The notes beneath the pieces are model-generated. The model saw only the letters and a list, made by a program, of their open reading frames with translations, was not told the origin of the DNA and did not search any database. DNA of 64,000 nucleotides from Planctomycetota bacterium (GTDB taxonomy: Bacteria > Planctomycetota > Phycisphaerae > Phycisphaerales > Phycisphaeraceae). Both the position numbers and the translations under genes were made by a program. The DNA lies in contig CP066225.1 in assembly GCA_016350165.1 (NCBI GenBank), positions 1,426,001-1,490,000 on the forward strand, read 5' to 3'. Below, piece by piece: positions 8,156 to 17,281 of this stretch (positions are counted from its first letter, which is position 1; every line of letters starts with the position of its first letter).

Positions 8156-8332
8156 CTAGTGCCTCTCCTTACCTAACAAATATAAATTCCCGAAAGAAAG
8201 GATGGATGGCACCCACAGGCCTACGAATAGCGCTTCTGTTCTGTTGTGTGTAAACCAAAGGCTTACACTAAAAACGAAAGACACAATTGCGGCAACATAG
8301 ATATAACATTTTGCTGTCTTGAGATAGTTCAC
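8156..8332 (-). CDS. 58-aa two-span membrane protein
   Basis: Minus-strand GTG start at 8330-8332 with AAGGAG 8 nt upstream. The protein has two hydrophobic helices (about residues 10-27 and 34-53) around a short polar loop THNRTEA, with FVGLWVPSILSFGN in the second. Similar small proteins with an LFVGLWVPSIL motif are, as I recall, widespread and uncharacterised. It is the first gene of a two-gene unit with the 46-aa protein. Confidence 0.7.
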   Translation of the reverse strand: MNYLKTAKCYIYVAAIVSFVFSVSLWFTHNRTEALFVGLWVPSILSFGNLYLLGKERH

Positions 8333-8823
8333 AGAGATCTCCTTGTGTAGATCAATGCGGCATTGAGTCGTTGTTCAATGATCGGCAAAAGCAGAGATGA
8401 CTTTGAGGAGGATTATCCTGAAGATCACACAGTGGCTCTGTGACGTGATTAGGCGCTACCGATAATGAGGTAAATTTTGAGAGGAACACTCTACTAAACT
8501 CGGCACCGATCTAAAAGCTGCGTAAATCATTTTGTGACACTTAATCGGCGTGAGTTATTGTGGGCAGAATGTCGCATTCGAGAGCGATTAATGGGCTTGA
8601 ATCGTGGTGAATGACCTGAGAAAAGGCATGAAATGGAAAAATTTCTGCTAAATCGGGGTGAATAGCGTGCGTGGGAGCAACCCTGAAGGGAATTCCGGTT
8701 ATACTTTCAGACCCGGAGCCAGCGAAATGACCGTGACTGAGGCTCAGTCAAAAGGTTGAAATTCTGGCACGGATGTAAACTGTACAATAGTTTCAGCGAT
8801 TTCAATCAATAGCGAGAACGAAT
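8333..8823. other. Gene-poor interval
   Basis: About 490 bp with no convincing coding sequence on either strand. The plus strand between 8400 and 8820 is G-rich and contains several short complementary stretches, but I could not fit a known RNA family. It must hold the minus-strand promoter for the small membrane protein pair and probably a plus-strand promoter for the gene at 8824 (TACAAT near 8786). Confidence 0.3.
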
Positions 8824-9057
8824 ATGCAACTCCAAGAAGCACTCAATCTCATCCACCAGAAATTCATGCTTGAATCTCAGGGCAAAGAAGATGAAGCTGC
8901 CAGCAAACAATACTTCGAAGCATTCGACAAGTACCCTGCAGTGATGGAAACTGCATCACAGATTTTTGCTGCCCAGATCATTGCTCAAAATATCCAGGCA
9001 CAGCAATCACAAGCTCAGCAGCCAGGTGACGGCGCAAGCCCAATCCAAACTCCATAA
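8824..9057 (+). CDS. Small hypothetical helical protein
   Basis: A 77-aa cytoplasmic protein, mostly helical at the start (LQEALNLIHQKFMLESQGKEDEAA), with a Gln/Ala-rich stretch (about residues 53-66) and a disordered end. Compact size, a clean ATG and a bidirectional terminator right behind it (9098) support a real gene. I do not recognise the family. Confidence 0.6.
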   Translation: MQLQEALNLIHQKFMLESQGKEDEAASKQYFEAFDKYPAVMETASQIFAAQIIAQNIQAQQSQAQQPGDGASPIQTP

Positions 9058-9097
9058 TGAGCTAGCTCACTCGGCCATTGGCCAAGCAAGTAATAAA

Positions 9098-9130
9098 AAA
9101 GCCCTTTGCACATGCGAAGGGCTTTATCTA
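9098..9130. terminator. Bidirectional terminator between convergent genes
   Basis: AAAGCCCTT (9098-9106) pairs with AAGGGCTTT (9117-9125), with A-rich and T-rich flanks usable by both the plus-strand gene at 8824 and the minus-strand YqeY gene. Confidence 0.8.
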
Positions 9131-9162
9131 TTTTATATTGCTATGCGTTATAGCATCTGTTT

Positions 9163-9600
9163 TTATGAACGAATTTTACGAATCGCTGCATTAACATCTT
9201 TACCTTCAACAATCGCACCTGATGATTTCAAGTGCTTCATTGCAACACCCATTGCTTGCCCGTCATTTCCTGCAGCAAGAACGTTATCCTTCACGGATTC
9301 CAAAGCTGCGACAATCTCATCAACAGACAAGGTTTTGGGCAACAATGTTTCGAGGATTACGATTTCAGCTTTACACTTTTCGATCATCGCTTCATCTTTA
9401 GAGAGCTTGATCATTTCGTTTGCTGATTTAACCATTTTGCGGATGATTTGCTCACAACGCTCGTTTGTGATTTCATCAGCGGAACGGCTAGCCTCGGTTT
9501 CAAGATCACCCAAAGCAACCTTCAAAATACTCTTTTCAAAATCATTACGCTCAAGCATTGCTTTGCGAACGCGTTGTTTGATTCCAGCAATCATATTCAT
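9163..9600 (-). CDS. yqeY: GatB/YqeY domain protein
   Basis: A 145-aa YqeY-type protein, the helical domain also found at the end of the amidotransferase subunit GatB, where it contacts tRNA. The sequence runs through expected landmarks: IKQRVRKAMLERNDFEKSILKVALGDLE near the start, IRKMVKSANEMI, LETLLPKTLS, and MGVAMKHLKSSGA near the end. Length matches stand-alone members. The exact role of YqeY is unsettled. The start could be either of two Met codons two residues apart. Confidence 0.92.
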   Translation of the reverse strand: MNMIAGIKQRVRKAMLERNDFEKSILKVALGDLETEASRSADEITNERCEQIIRKMVKSANEMIKLSKDEAMIEKCKAEIVILETLLPKTLSVDEIVAALESVKDNVLAAGNDGQAMGVAMKHLKSSGAIVEGKDVNAAIRKIRS

Positions 9601-9684
9601 GACTATTTTCCAATTACATTGTTCAAAGAGCGAGTATTGTAGTGCGTTTTGAGATTTGATTCATATTTGCATCTGAATGCTAGG

Positions 9685-10227
9685 CTATTGCGGAAGTCTA
9701 TAGAACCCCTTCCCCTCCCGCAGAAGCTTGCCTTGAGTAACTAACTCATCCCAAACATAATCGGGATAAGTCGTGGGCGGCTGGATAGCAAAAATACGCT
9801 CAGCTTCCCGACTGGTTGCAGCATCCAGTTTCAATTTTAGACGCCGCCGAAATGCACGCATTGCCTGCTTCAACATCATATCTGAGAGCCAGTCGATATC
9901 CTCATCGCTAACTTTCTCATATTCGTTTCCAGCCCCAATCGGAGCTAATGGCGGAAGATCTGATGCTGACAGCGTTGTCGCAATACCTCCGGGCACCAAA
10001 TCGTTCTCTGGTTGTTCTGGGGAACGTATTTGCTCAATAGCATCGGTCAGACGATCGATATCCTGATTTGAGACAATCTGTTTACAGACATCCGAGTCAC
10101 AACCAGCTTGAATGAGAAGCGTTTTTATCTGGCCCCAAGCTTGATCCAAATCGTATTTTTCGCTGATTAAAAATACATCAACGGAGAGCTGGTCTAATTT
10201 TGACAAAATATCTATTTCTGAAGGCAT
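9685..10227 (-). CDS. Hypothetical cytoplasmic protein
   Basis: A 180-aa soluble protein of unknown family, with a helical N-terminal region, a low-complexity middle (around SASDLPPLAPIGAG) and a C-terminal domain rich in basic helices (QAMRAFRRRLKLKLDAATSREAERI) followed by YPDYVWDELVTQGKLLREGKGFYRLP, which resembles a small winged-helix end. AAAGAGGT about 9 nt upstream favours ATG at 10227 over TTG at 10248. Confidence 0.7.
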   Translation of the reverse strand: MPSEIDILSKLDQLSVDVFLISEKYDLDQAWGQIKTLLIQAGCDSDVCKQIVSNQDIDRLTDAIEQIRSPEQPENDLVPGGIATTLSASDLPPLAPIGAGNEYEKVSDEDIDWLSDMMLKQAMRAFRRRLKLKLDAATSREAERIFAIQPPTTYPDYVWDELVTQGKLLREGKGFYRLPQ

Positions 10228-10428
10228 CAGTGCGACCTCTTTAACCAACCAAACACCAGTTTACATGTGGCCAATAAATCATATGGCCTATACCAATCAC
10301 ATCCGATTACGAAAAATCTGGGAAATACTTGTGGAATTGTGCGTATATCGTGACAATGATAGCGTATTGTGAAGCAATTTTAAAAGCGGGGGGAACCAGA
10401 TCGATCTTAGCGGAGACAATGAATTACG

Positions 10429-10824
10429 ATGCAAGACAAGATCAATAAAAGTGAAAAAGAATGGAAAGCACAGTTAACCCCTGAGCAATATCATGTCCTA
10501 CGTGAAAAAGGTACTGAGCGTGCATTCACTGGCGGATACTGGGATTGCAAGACAGATGGTGTTTACCGCTGTGCCGGGTGCGGCGCGGAACTGTTTGATT
10601 CAAAAACGAAATTTGATTCAGGCTCCGGTTGGCCAAGTTTCTTTGAAGCAGTTTCACCCGAACGCGTGGAACTTGAAACGGACATGTCGCACGGCATGGT
10701 TCGCATTGAAGTCAATTGTGCAAAATGCGGCGGCCATTTGGGGCACGTTTTCAATGATGGGCCTGCCCCCACTGGGAAACGTTTCTGCATCAACTCTGCC
10801 TCATTAAATCTTGATGACAAATAA
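10429..10824 (+). CDS. msrB: Peptide-methionine (R)-S-oxide reductase MsrB
   Basis: A 131-aa enzyme reducing the R-epimer of methionine sulfoxide in proteins. Zinc is held by two CxxC pairs (Cys48/Cys51 in [10 protein letters not shown] and Cys97/Cys100 in [12 protein letters not shown]). The catalytic Cys is Cys120 in [16 protein letters not shown] and the [11 protein letters not shown] segment are intact. It is a stand-alone MsrB, not fused to MsrA. No organised operon is visible around it. Confidence 0.96.
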   Translation: MQDKINKSEKEWKAQLTPEQYHVLREKGTERAFTGGYWDCKTDGVYRCAGCGAELFDSKTKFDSGSGWPSFFEAVSPERVELETDMSHGMVRIEVNCAKCGGHLGHVFNDGPAPTGKRFCINSASLNLDDK

Positions 10825-11218
10825 CACTATGAAACACATCACGATCATGATGATTACCTAAATCGAAATATTAGGTATGCCCGTATAATAGTGCGTAGAA
10901 TATCCGATTTTCTTTTTTGCTCTGTGAAGTCATTCTAGTTGTAAAGATACTGTTGTTGTTTTGAAATGTATTTTGATTGTAGAAAGAGCACTGCATATTT
11001 CCTGCTCATTATCATTTGGCTCAATAATAGATCGCGCTTAATGGCTTAATTAACTTTGTTCATAGCGAAATCTAAGTCATAAACCCTGTTCCACTCTGTG
11101 CAATCTATTCACATACACAAGAGTGTAAGTTTGAATCATTAGCAAAAGTTTATTCAAATGGAAGCCTGATCACTTCATTGATTGAACACACATCAATGTC
11201 GCTGATTGGAGGATGCTT
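10825..11218. other. Intergenic interval
   Basis: About 390 bp of AT-rich DNA without a gene. A TATAAT lies near 10884 but has no matching -35. It should contain the promoter of the HTH gene at 11219. Confidence 0.3.
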
Positions 11219-11728
11219 ATGATTGCTGAATGTCTGCGGCAACTCTTAGATCGAAAGATCATCACCGTTAAAGAAATCGAAGAAGCAACAGGTCGAGGCA
11301 ACTCGACGATATATCGTTGGCTTGAAAATAAGTCGCATCCTGACATCAATGACTATGTAACCTTGATCCATCGCATCGAAGACCAACGTGTTCGAGCAGC
11401 ATTACTTGATGCCATTACTTCTAATTTACCTGTATCAATACACTGGATTGATGATCACGATGAGGCTAATACCAATCACATACCGGGTAATTTTATTGAT
11501 GATGCAAAACAACAAACAATTCAAGCTATGCAAACTATGCTTAAAATCTTAGAGACACTTGAACAAACCAATTCAAATGAACGACTTTCCACACAAGCAT
11601 GCACGGATATCAATGAATCAATCAACACAAATATCAGCATTCTGACCCACATCAAACAAGATTTATCAAGACACGCTGGCCGACGACGTAAAGCAAGACC
11701 ATTACAATATGCAACCTCTGCCAGCTAA
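11219..11728 (+). CDS. Helix-turn-helix regulator (phage CII-like)
   Basis: A 169-aa protein with an N-terminal DNA-binding domain: IAECLRQLLDRKIITVKEIEEATGRGNSTIYRWLENKSHP. After a short linker (RVRAALLDAITSNLPVSIHWI) comes a helical C-terminal region. The HTH resembles phage CII-type or MerR-like regulators. GGAGG precedes the second of two ATGs by 6 nt, so I start at 11219 rather than 11213. It lies directly upstream of an RND efflux operon in the same direction and could regulate it; that is inference from position. Confidence 0.75.
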   Translation: MIAECLRQLLDRKIITVKEIEEATGRGNSTIYRWLENKSHPDINDYVTLIHRIEDQRVRAALLDAITSNLPVSIHWIDDHDEANTNHIPGNFIDDAKQQTIQAMQTMLKILETLEQTNSNERLSTQACTDINESINTNISILTHIKQDLSRHAGRRRKARPLQYATSAS

Positions 11729-11884
11729 CATATAAACATCCTGATAACACAGGCTAATCTCTAACAAAACCATCGTATCGGATAACAATGAAGCATCCTG
11801 TTCAGGACGATAGTATCAATACACCTGAAGATTGTTTCCGCATTATTGGCAACCATGTACAGATTCTTTCAGGTGTCAATCTGT

Positions 11885-13249
11885 ATGCAAATATGTAACA
11901 TGCACATGTGTCGTCGGTGGTTCGTTAGTTTCTGTTGCCTCTTTATAACATTTTCATGTTGGCTATCACTCGGCTGTAGCAACGCAAACAATCAAGAAAA
12001 CATTAGTATCCCTTCAATTGCAGTCACAACTACAAAAGTAAAAACTCAATCTATACCACAATTAATACCATCTGTCGGAACTTTACGAGCTAATCAAATA
12101 TCTACCATCGCACCTGAGCTACCTGGCCGCTTAATGGAAATTCGCTTTTCCGATGGGCAAAATGCAAGCGAAGGTGACGTGCTTGCAGTAATTGATAACC
12201 GGACGGAGTTAGCTACATATCAAGCTGCGGTTGCAGCCTATAAGGAAAATGAATGGAAATACCAGCAAACACGCGAGCTTTATAAAGCACAAGCCGCTAC
12301 AGACTATGAAGTCACTCAAGCTCGTTTTATGCGTGACCGTTCTGCCTCACTCGTAAAAGAGGCACGTGAGCGATTAGATAAACTAACGATAGTCGCTCCA
12401 TACGATGGTAGATTATCAATACGTGTCCCTGATATTGGTGACTATCTCTCAGAAGGTTCGCCTATCGTCGATATCGTCGATGATGATCCGATGCTCGTGG
12501 ATTATTATTTATCCGAGAAATACATTGATTTGCTCAAAACAGAGCAACCCATTTTTATTCAATTCCCTAATGAAAACAAAACCTTCCAGGGCAAAGTAGA
12601 TGCTGTCAACCCATTGATTGATCAACTTTCACGTAGCGTTAAGGTACGCGCAAGTTTTGCGAATCCTAATCATGAATTAGCTTCAGGTCGATTCGTGACT
12701 GTAAATCACCAAATCGGTATTCTTCAAAACAAGATGGTAATACCTCAGGAAGCGGTCGCACTAAATACAAATGAAGCCAATGTATACGTCATAAAACAAT
12801 CAAACGAGCAGCAATCAGATTCATCAACACAACAATTCGTTGAAATACGAGCTATTCGTTTAGGCCAGTTTTTTCGAAATTTGGTCGTCGTTGAAGAAGG
12901 ACTACAGCCTGGTGAAGAAATTGTTGTAACCGGGTGGGATAAACTCCGTGATGACGTACCAGTTCATGTTGTGCCCACTATTTCTACAGAACAAACGCCC
13001 ACAACCACATGGATTGAACCACGTGTATCCAGCTTTGTTGAGCCTGAATCAGGTAAAGAAGAAATTTTAAATGAATCTCCAAGCGAAGAAAATTACGAAC
13101 AATCACCTGATAACGAGGGGTTAATTAAACAAAACAACAGTGCATCAGAGGATATCATACAACCCACTCCAAATGAACTAGACAATGCATCAATCAATAA
13201 AAGTAAAGAGCCTACACAGAATATTCAGCAGGAGAAAATCGAACGATGA
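11885..13249 (+). CDS. RND efflux periplasmic adaptor lipoprotein
   Basis: A 454-aa membrane-fusion protein linking an RND pump to an outer-membrane channel. A signal peptide ends in a lipobox (LSLGC), so it is probably lipid-anchored. The barrel-sandwich hybrid halves are visible: TIAPELPGRLMEIRFSDGQNASEGDVLAVID and LTIVAPYDGRLSIRVPDIGDYLSEGSPIVDI, separated by a short coiled coil. A beta-barrel and C-terminal domain follow. The last 80 residues are a Glu/Ser/Asn/Pro-rich extension unusual for the family. AGGTG 9 nt before ATG 11885 supports this start. It overlaps the pump gene by 4 nt (ATGA). Confidence 0.93.
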   Translation: MQICNMHMCRRWFVSFCCLFITFSCWLSLGCSNANNQENISIPSIAVTTTKVKTQSIPQLIPSVGTLRANQISTIAPELPGRLMEIRFSDGQNASEGDVLAVIDNRTELATYQAAVAAYKENEWKYQQTRELYKAQAATDYEVTQARFMRDRSASLVKEARERLDKLTIVAPYDGRLSIRVPDIGDYLSEGSPIVDIVDDDPMLVDYYLSEKYIDLLKTEQPIFIQFPNENKTFQGKVDAVNPLIDQLSRSVKVRASFANPNHELASGRFVTVNHQIGILQNKMVIPQEAVALNTNEANVYVIKQSNEQQSDSSTQQFVEIRAIRLGQFFRNLVVVEEGLQPGEEIVVTGWDKLRDDVPVHVVPTISTEQTPTTTWIEPRVSSFVEPESGKEEILNESPSEENYEQSPDNEGLIKQNNSASEDIIQPTPNELDNASINKSKEPTQNIQQEKIER

Positions 13250-16200
13250 ATGTTCTGATCCTGCTCATCAAACGACCAGTCGTTGCAATTGTTGTCAATC
13301 TATTACTTATTGCTCTTGGCTATTTCGCGTATCTAAATCTACCTGTTCGTCAATATCCTAATATTATTCTTCCGATCATCAACATCAGCACTTCATACGT
13401 AGGTGCAGATCCAACCTTGATTGAGCAGCAGATTACAATTCCAATTGAACAGCAAATCAATGGTATCGAAGGATTACGCTATTTCACATCTTCATCCGTA
13501 CAAAATGCAAGTGTATTAACACTTACTTTCAATCTTGATGCTAACCTAGAATATGCAACGAGTGAAGTCCGCTCTGCAGTTGAAGCTGCGAGTGTATATT
13601 TCCCTTTAGATGCGAAGCAGCCAGTCATTACACGACAATCATCAAGTCGTGCAATTATGTATCTTGCAATAAGTAGCAATGAATGGGACATCACACAACT
13701 CACAGAATACTTTTGGCTAGCGATCAGACCTCGTTATGAGCTTATTACAGGTATTCAAGAACTTTCAAGTTTCGGCATGCAGTATGGCATGAGGCTTTGG
13801 ATTGATCCACAGAAATTAGCCTCATATAACCTTACACCACAAGACGTCATTGAAGCTGTGCAAGCACAAAATATACAACTTCCGGGCGGCACAATCGAAA
13901 ATGAATTCAAACAATACACTATTGTTTCTCAATTACGTCTCAATACAGCTGATGAATTCAATGATATGATTCTCGCTTACAGAGATGGCTACCCGATTCG
14001 ATTCAAAGATATTGGCGAAGCTAAGCTTGGCGGTGAATTTGAGCCACCATCCTCGGCTTTCTGGAGCGATAATGTACGTACGCTTGGTATTGCTGTCAAT
14101 ATATTTGCAAACGCTAACGCAATTCAAGTTTCACGTGATATCCGAGAACTCATGGCTGAAACAAATGAACGTCTCCCTGCCGATCTAGAGTTTACTGTTA
14201 GCAATGACCGTTCATTGTTTATTGTCGAATCAATCAATGAAGTCATCACAACAATATTTGAAGCGGTTTTTCTAGTATTGCTTGTAGTATCACTCTTCTT
14301 ATGGTCAGGCAGAGCAACGATCATTCCAATCGTTACGATTCCACTTTCATTATTTGGTGCAATGGGTGTTATGTATATGATGGATTTTTCCATCAATGTT
14401 TTAACTCTACTTGCATTAGTATTGGCGATCGGACTTGTAGTCGATGATGCGATTGTTGTACTTGAAAATACGTACCGACATATTGAAGAAGGTACTCATC
14501 CTGTCGAAGCATCAATTATTTCAATCCGTGAGATTGCTTTTCCTGTTATCGCGACCACTCTTGTACTTGCGATTGTCTACATTCCCATCGGATTTATACC
14601 CGGACAATCAGGTCAACTCTTCAAAGAATTTGCCTTTACCCTCGCAGGCACTGTTCTAATCTCAGGCTACATCGCGATGACACTGTCACCCATGATGTGC
14701 TCGCGCTTACTAAAACCTCCGAAGAAAAAGAAAGAGCATACGTCAAAAATGCTTGATTGGTACGCAGCATTTTTGCGATTAACTCTAAAGCAATTCAGGC
14801 CTTTTGTCGTTCTTCTGGCGATTGCCATTGGTAGTGGTGCATATGTAATCTACAAATGGATGCCGACAGAGTTCTTACCTGTTGAAGATCAAAACCTTGT
14901 TTTTGTATTTGTCAAAGGCCCTGATGGAGCCAACTTCAACTTCATTCAAAAATATATACTTCATATCGAATCACTTGTTGCAAAAAACGTCCCTGAAAGC
15001 ATTCGTACACTGGGAATTGCTGGCACAGGTTCAACATCAGAAGGTTTAATTATTGCTGTGTTGAAGCCTAAAGATCAACGCGAACGATCACAGCAAGAAA
15101 TTGTAAAATCACTATTTCCCATCATCACAACTATCCCTGCTGTTAAGGCTGTGCCAATCAACCCACCACCTCCATCAATTGGCTCAAGTAGCAATCAACT
15201 TATCAATTTTGTCATGACAACCATCGATGATTACGACACATTAAATGATGCACAACAACAACTGTTCACTGATCCGATAACTAGAAATTTCATACAGAAT
15301 GATCAAACCGATCTTAATCTCAACGTTATGAATTTCCGTGCAATGATGAATCGTGAAGAAGCGTACAGCGCACAGATAGATGCTCGGGATGTTTCCCTGA
15401 ACCTTGCAGCTTCACTCGCGCCATTTCGTGTAACGTCAATTATCAAAAATGGGCGTAATTATGATGTATTCGTTCAAATGGATTACAACGAGCGTATTAA
15501 TCCTTCCGTCATGGAAAAACTATACGTACGCAACAAACAAACCGGCACAGCTGTACCCATGTCTTCCATAGCATGGCTTGAACCTTACATCGGCCCTATA
15601 CAACTCAACCACTTCAATGGCCAGCGCAGTGTTACGATTAATGCAGACGTTGCACCCGGCAAATCACTCGGCCAATCACTCGATTACTTACGCGACTATA
15701 TAAATCAAAATCTTCCCGGTACGGATTACTACTTCACAGGTTATTCTGACACTTTCAACGAATCGCGCGGCCAATTTGTATACATATTCGGCGCCGCACT
15801 CTTGATCGTATACTTGATTCTCGCAGCTATGATGAATTCATTTGTTGATCCATTTATCATTTTGCTCACTGTCCCACTCTCTATGTTTGGTGCCCTTGTT
15901 TTACTCAAACTTACGGGCGGCACTCTCAACCTGTACTCTAACATTGGATTAGTAACCCTTGTCGGTTTGATTACAAAGCACGGCATCTTAATTGTTGAGT
16001 TTTCTAACAATCTTCGTACACAAGGCTATGACGTGATGACAGCCACAATTGAAGGTGCGAAGCTACGCTTGCGTCCAATCCTAATGACCACAGGTGCGAT
16101 GGTATTAGGTGCAACTCCTTTAGCTTTCGCAGGTGGTGCCGGCTCTGAAACTCGCCATCCTCTTGGCTGGGTGATTATTGGTGGCCTCACTTTTGGCACG

Positions 16201-16314
16201 CTTCTAACACTCATAGTGATTCCAACTGCTTATTCATACCTAGCATCATTTGAAAAATCACCAGCAAATGACGTTTCAGAAGATGCCTCAAATTCCTCAC
16301 CAACAAACGAATAA
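13246..16314 (+). CDS. RND multidrug efflux pump, inner-membrane permease
   Basis: A 1022-aa AcrB-type proton-driven exporter with 12 membrane spans and two large periplasmic loops. The proton relay is complete: the two Asp of VVDDAIVVLENT in TM4 and the Lys of LVGLITKHGILIVEF in TM10. The N-terminus LLIKRPVVAIVVNLLLIALGYFAY is typical TM1. Overlap with the adaptor stop (ATGA) shows translational coupling. No outer-membrane TolC gene follows, so the pump must use one from elsewhere. Substrates cannot be predicted; the adaptor/permease type fits export of drugs or lipophilic compounds. Confidence 0.96.
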   Translation: MNVLILLIKRPVVAIVVNLLLIALGYFAYLNLPVRQYPNIILPIINISTSYVGADPTLIEQQITIPIEQQINGIEGLRYFTSSSVQNASVLTLTFNLDANLEYATSEVRSAVEAASVYFPLDAKQPVITRQSSSRAIMYLAISSNEWDITQLTEYFWLAIRPRYELITGIQELSSFGMQYGMRLWIDPQKLASYNLTPQDVIEAVQAQNIQLPGGTIENEFKQYTIVSQLRLNTADEFNDMILAYRDGYPIRFKDIGEAKLGGEFEPPSSAFWSDNVRTLGIAVNIFANANAIQVSRDIRELMAETNERLPADLEFTVSNDRSLFIVESINEVITTIFEAVFLVLLVVSLFLWSGRATIIPIVTIPLSLFGAMGVMYMMDFSINVLTLLALVLAIGLVVDDAIVVLENTYRHIEEGTHPVEASIISIREIAFPVIATTLVLAIVYIPIGFIPGQSGQLFKEFAFTLAGTVLISGYIAMTLSPMMCSRLLKPPKKKKEHTSKMLDWYAAFLRLTLKQFRPFVVLLAIAIGSGAYVIYKWMPTEFLPVEDQNLVFVFVKGPDGANFNFIQKYILHIESLVAKNVPESIRTLGIAGTGSTSEGLIIAVLKPKDQRERSQQEIVKSLFPIITTIPAVKAVPINPPPPSIGSSSNQLINFVMTTIDDYDTLNDAQQQLFTDPITRNFIQNDQTDLNLNVMNFRAMMNREEAYSAQIDARDVSLNLAASLAPFRVTSIIKNGRNYDVFVQMDYNERINPSVMEKLYVRNKQTGTAVPMSSIAWLEPYIGPIQLNHFNGQRSVTINADVAPGKSLGQSLDYLRDYINQNLPGTDYYFTGYSDTFNESRGQFVYIFGAALLIVYLILAAMMNSFVDPFIILLTVPLSMFGALVLLKLTGGTLNLYSNIGLVTLVGLITKHGILIVEFSNNLRTQGYDVMTATIEGAKLRLRPILMTTGAMVLGATPLAFAGGAGSETRHPLGWVIIGGLTFGTLLTLIVIPTAYSYLASFEKSPANDVSEDASNSSPTNE

Positions 16315-16408
16315 GCTTTGAATAATAAACCCGCTATCTCAGTTACAACTATCGGTATCACCCCTTCATTCAACTTTTAGGTCAATACCACATACTTTTT
16401 GCAAACCG

Positions 16409-16576
16409 ATGCGCCCTGAATGCTACCACCCGATACCGCAAAATTTCCTCAAACAATCCACTCATATCTGCATTTACTGTGGCTTCGACCTCACAAACAC
16501 GCACAACGCTAAGGAGTATCCGAACTGCAGCTATTTCTCACTCACCCTCAGATCCTACCGGCTCCAAACCTCCTAA
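16409..16576 (+). CDS. Possible 55-aa zinc-ribbon protein
   Basis: An ORF beginning MRPECYHPIPQNF with an ICIYCGFDL motif and a later YPNCSYF. The spacing of Cys residues looks like a zinc ribbon in which the last CxxC has lost one Cys (Tyr-Pro-Asn-Cys). No ribosome site is seen. It ends 14 nt before the DUF4186 gene. It may be a real small protein or a decaying one. Confidence 0.35.
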   Translation: MRPECYHPIPQNFLKQSTHICIYCGFDLTNTHNAKEYPNCSYFSLTLRSYRLQTS

Positions 16577-16578
16577 CG

Positions 16579-16584
16579 TATAAT
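16579..16584 (+). promoter_or_regulatory. -10 box 6 nt before the DUF4186 start
   Basis: TATAAT is followed by exactly 6 nt and then ATG at 16591, with no ribosome site. This spacing puts the transcription start on or next to the A of the ATG, as in leaderless mRNAs. Confidence 0.45.
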
Positions 16585-16590
16585 GCCCTC

Positions 16591-17064
16591 ATGCAGGATC
16601 TCAAAACTCTTTTTGCCGCGTTGGCTAACTCTAATTTCAGAAGCCGCTTCAAGCTATCTGAACAGGACCTGCATTACATCCATACTAAAGGCCGCCCTGC
16701 CATCCGAGCACACGCTCAGGATTTTTTGAACAAACGTCTTGCTCCAGACAACCCGCACAACGATGGTAAACAAACTCCCATGCGTGGCCATCCTGTCTTT
16801 ATCGCTCAACACGCCACAGCCTGTTGCTGCCGATCATGCCTTCTAAAATGGCACAAGATTCCTAAACACCAACAATTAACTCCCAAACAAGTCGCATATC
16901 TCATTCAAACCATTGATCTTTGGATCGATAAGCAAGTGGAAAACTACATTTCCTCCGCTTTACCTCAAACTGACAAATCCTCACAAAACACCAATTCACA
17001 ACAACTTAACCCATCAAATTCAACAAATCACACACCCACTCTCTTTGATAACTTGTTACAATAG
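16591..17064 (+). CDS. DUF4186 family protein
   Basis: A 157-aa protein with the family core: FRSRFKLSEQDLHYIHTKG, then DGKQTPMRGHPVFIAQHATACCCRSCLLKWHKIP. The His and Cys residues in GHPVFIAQHAT-CCCRSCL-KWH look like a metal site. The last 35 residues are low-complexity (Asn/Ser/Thr). Biochemical role unknown; members are cytoplasmic. It has no ribosome site but a -10 box 6 nt upstream. Confidence 0.85.
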   Translation: MQDLKTLFAALANSNFRSRFKLSEQDLHYIHTKGRPAIRAHAQDFLNKRLAPDNPHNDGKQTPMRGHPVFIAQHATACCCRSCLLKWHKIPKHQQLTPKQVAYLIQTIDLWIDKQVENYISSALPQTDKSSQNTNSQQLNPSNSTNHTPTLFDNLLQ

Positions 17065-17281
17065 CAGGCAAGGCGTTCAGCTCATTTATGCCAGATTCTA
17101 AATCTCTAGCACTTTCACTGGCATTTCATTTGGTCGCAGTTGATTTTCTCATGTGGGTTTCGAGTGACAATTTACTCTTCAGGCTTGTGCCTCTACAACT
17201 GTGCCCCGAGCTGGTGGCAGAATATTTCTATATAGATCTGATTGGTTCATTCCCTCAGATCACCGAGTGTTGATAACGATC

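Noticed and set aside
8601-8780. SRP or 6S RNA in the interval before 8824
   Set aside because: Some complementary stretches, but the conserved SRP tetraloop region and the 6S bubble could not be recognised.
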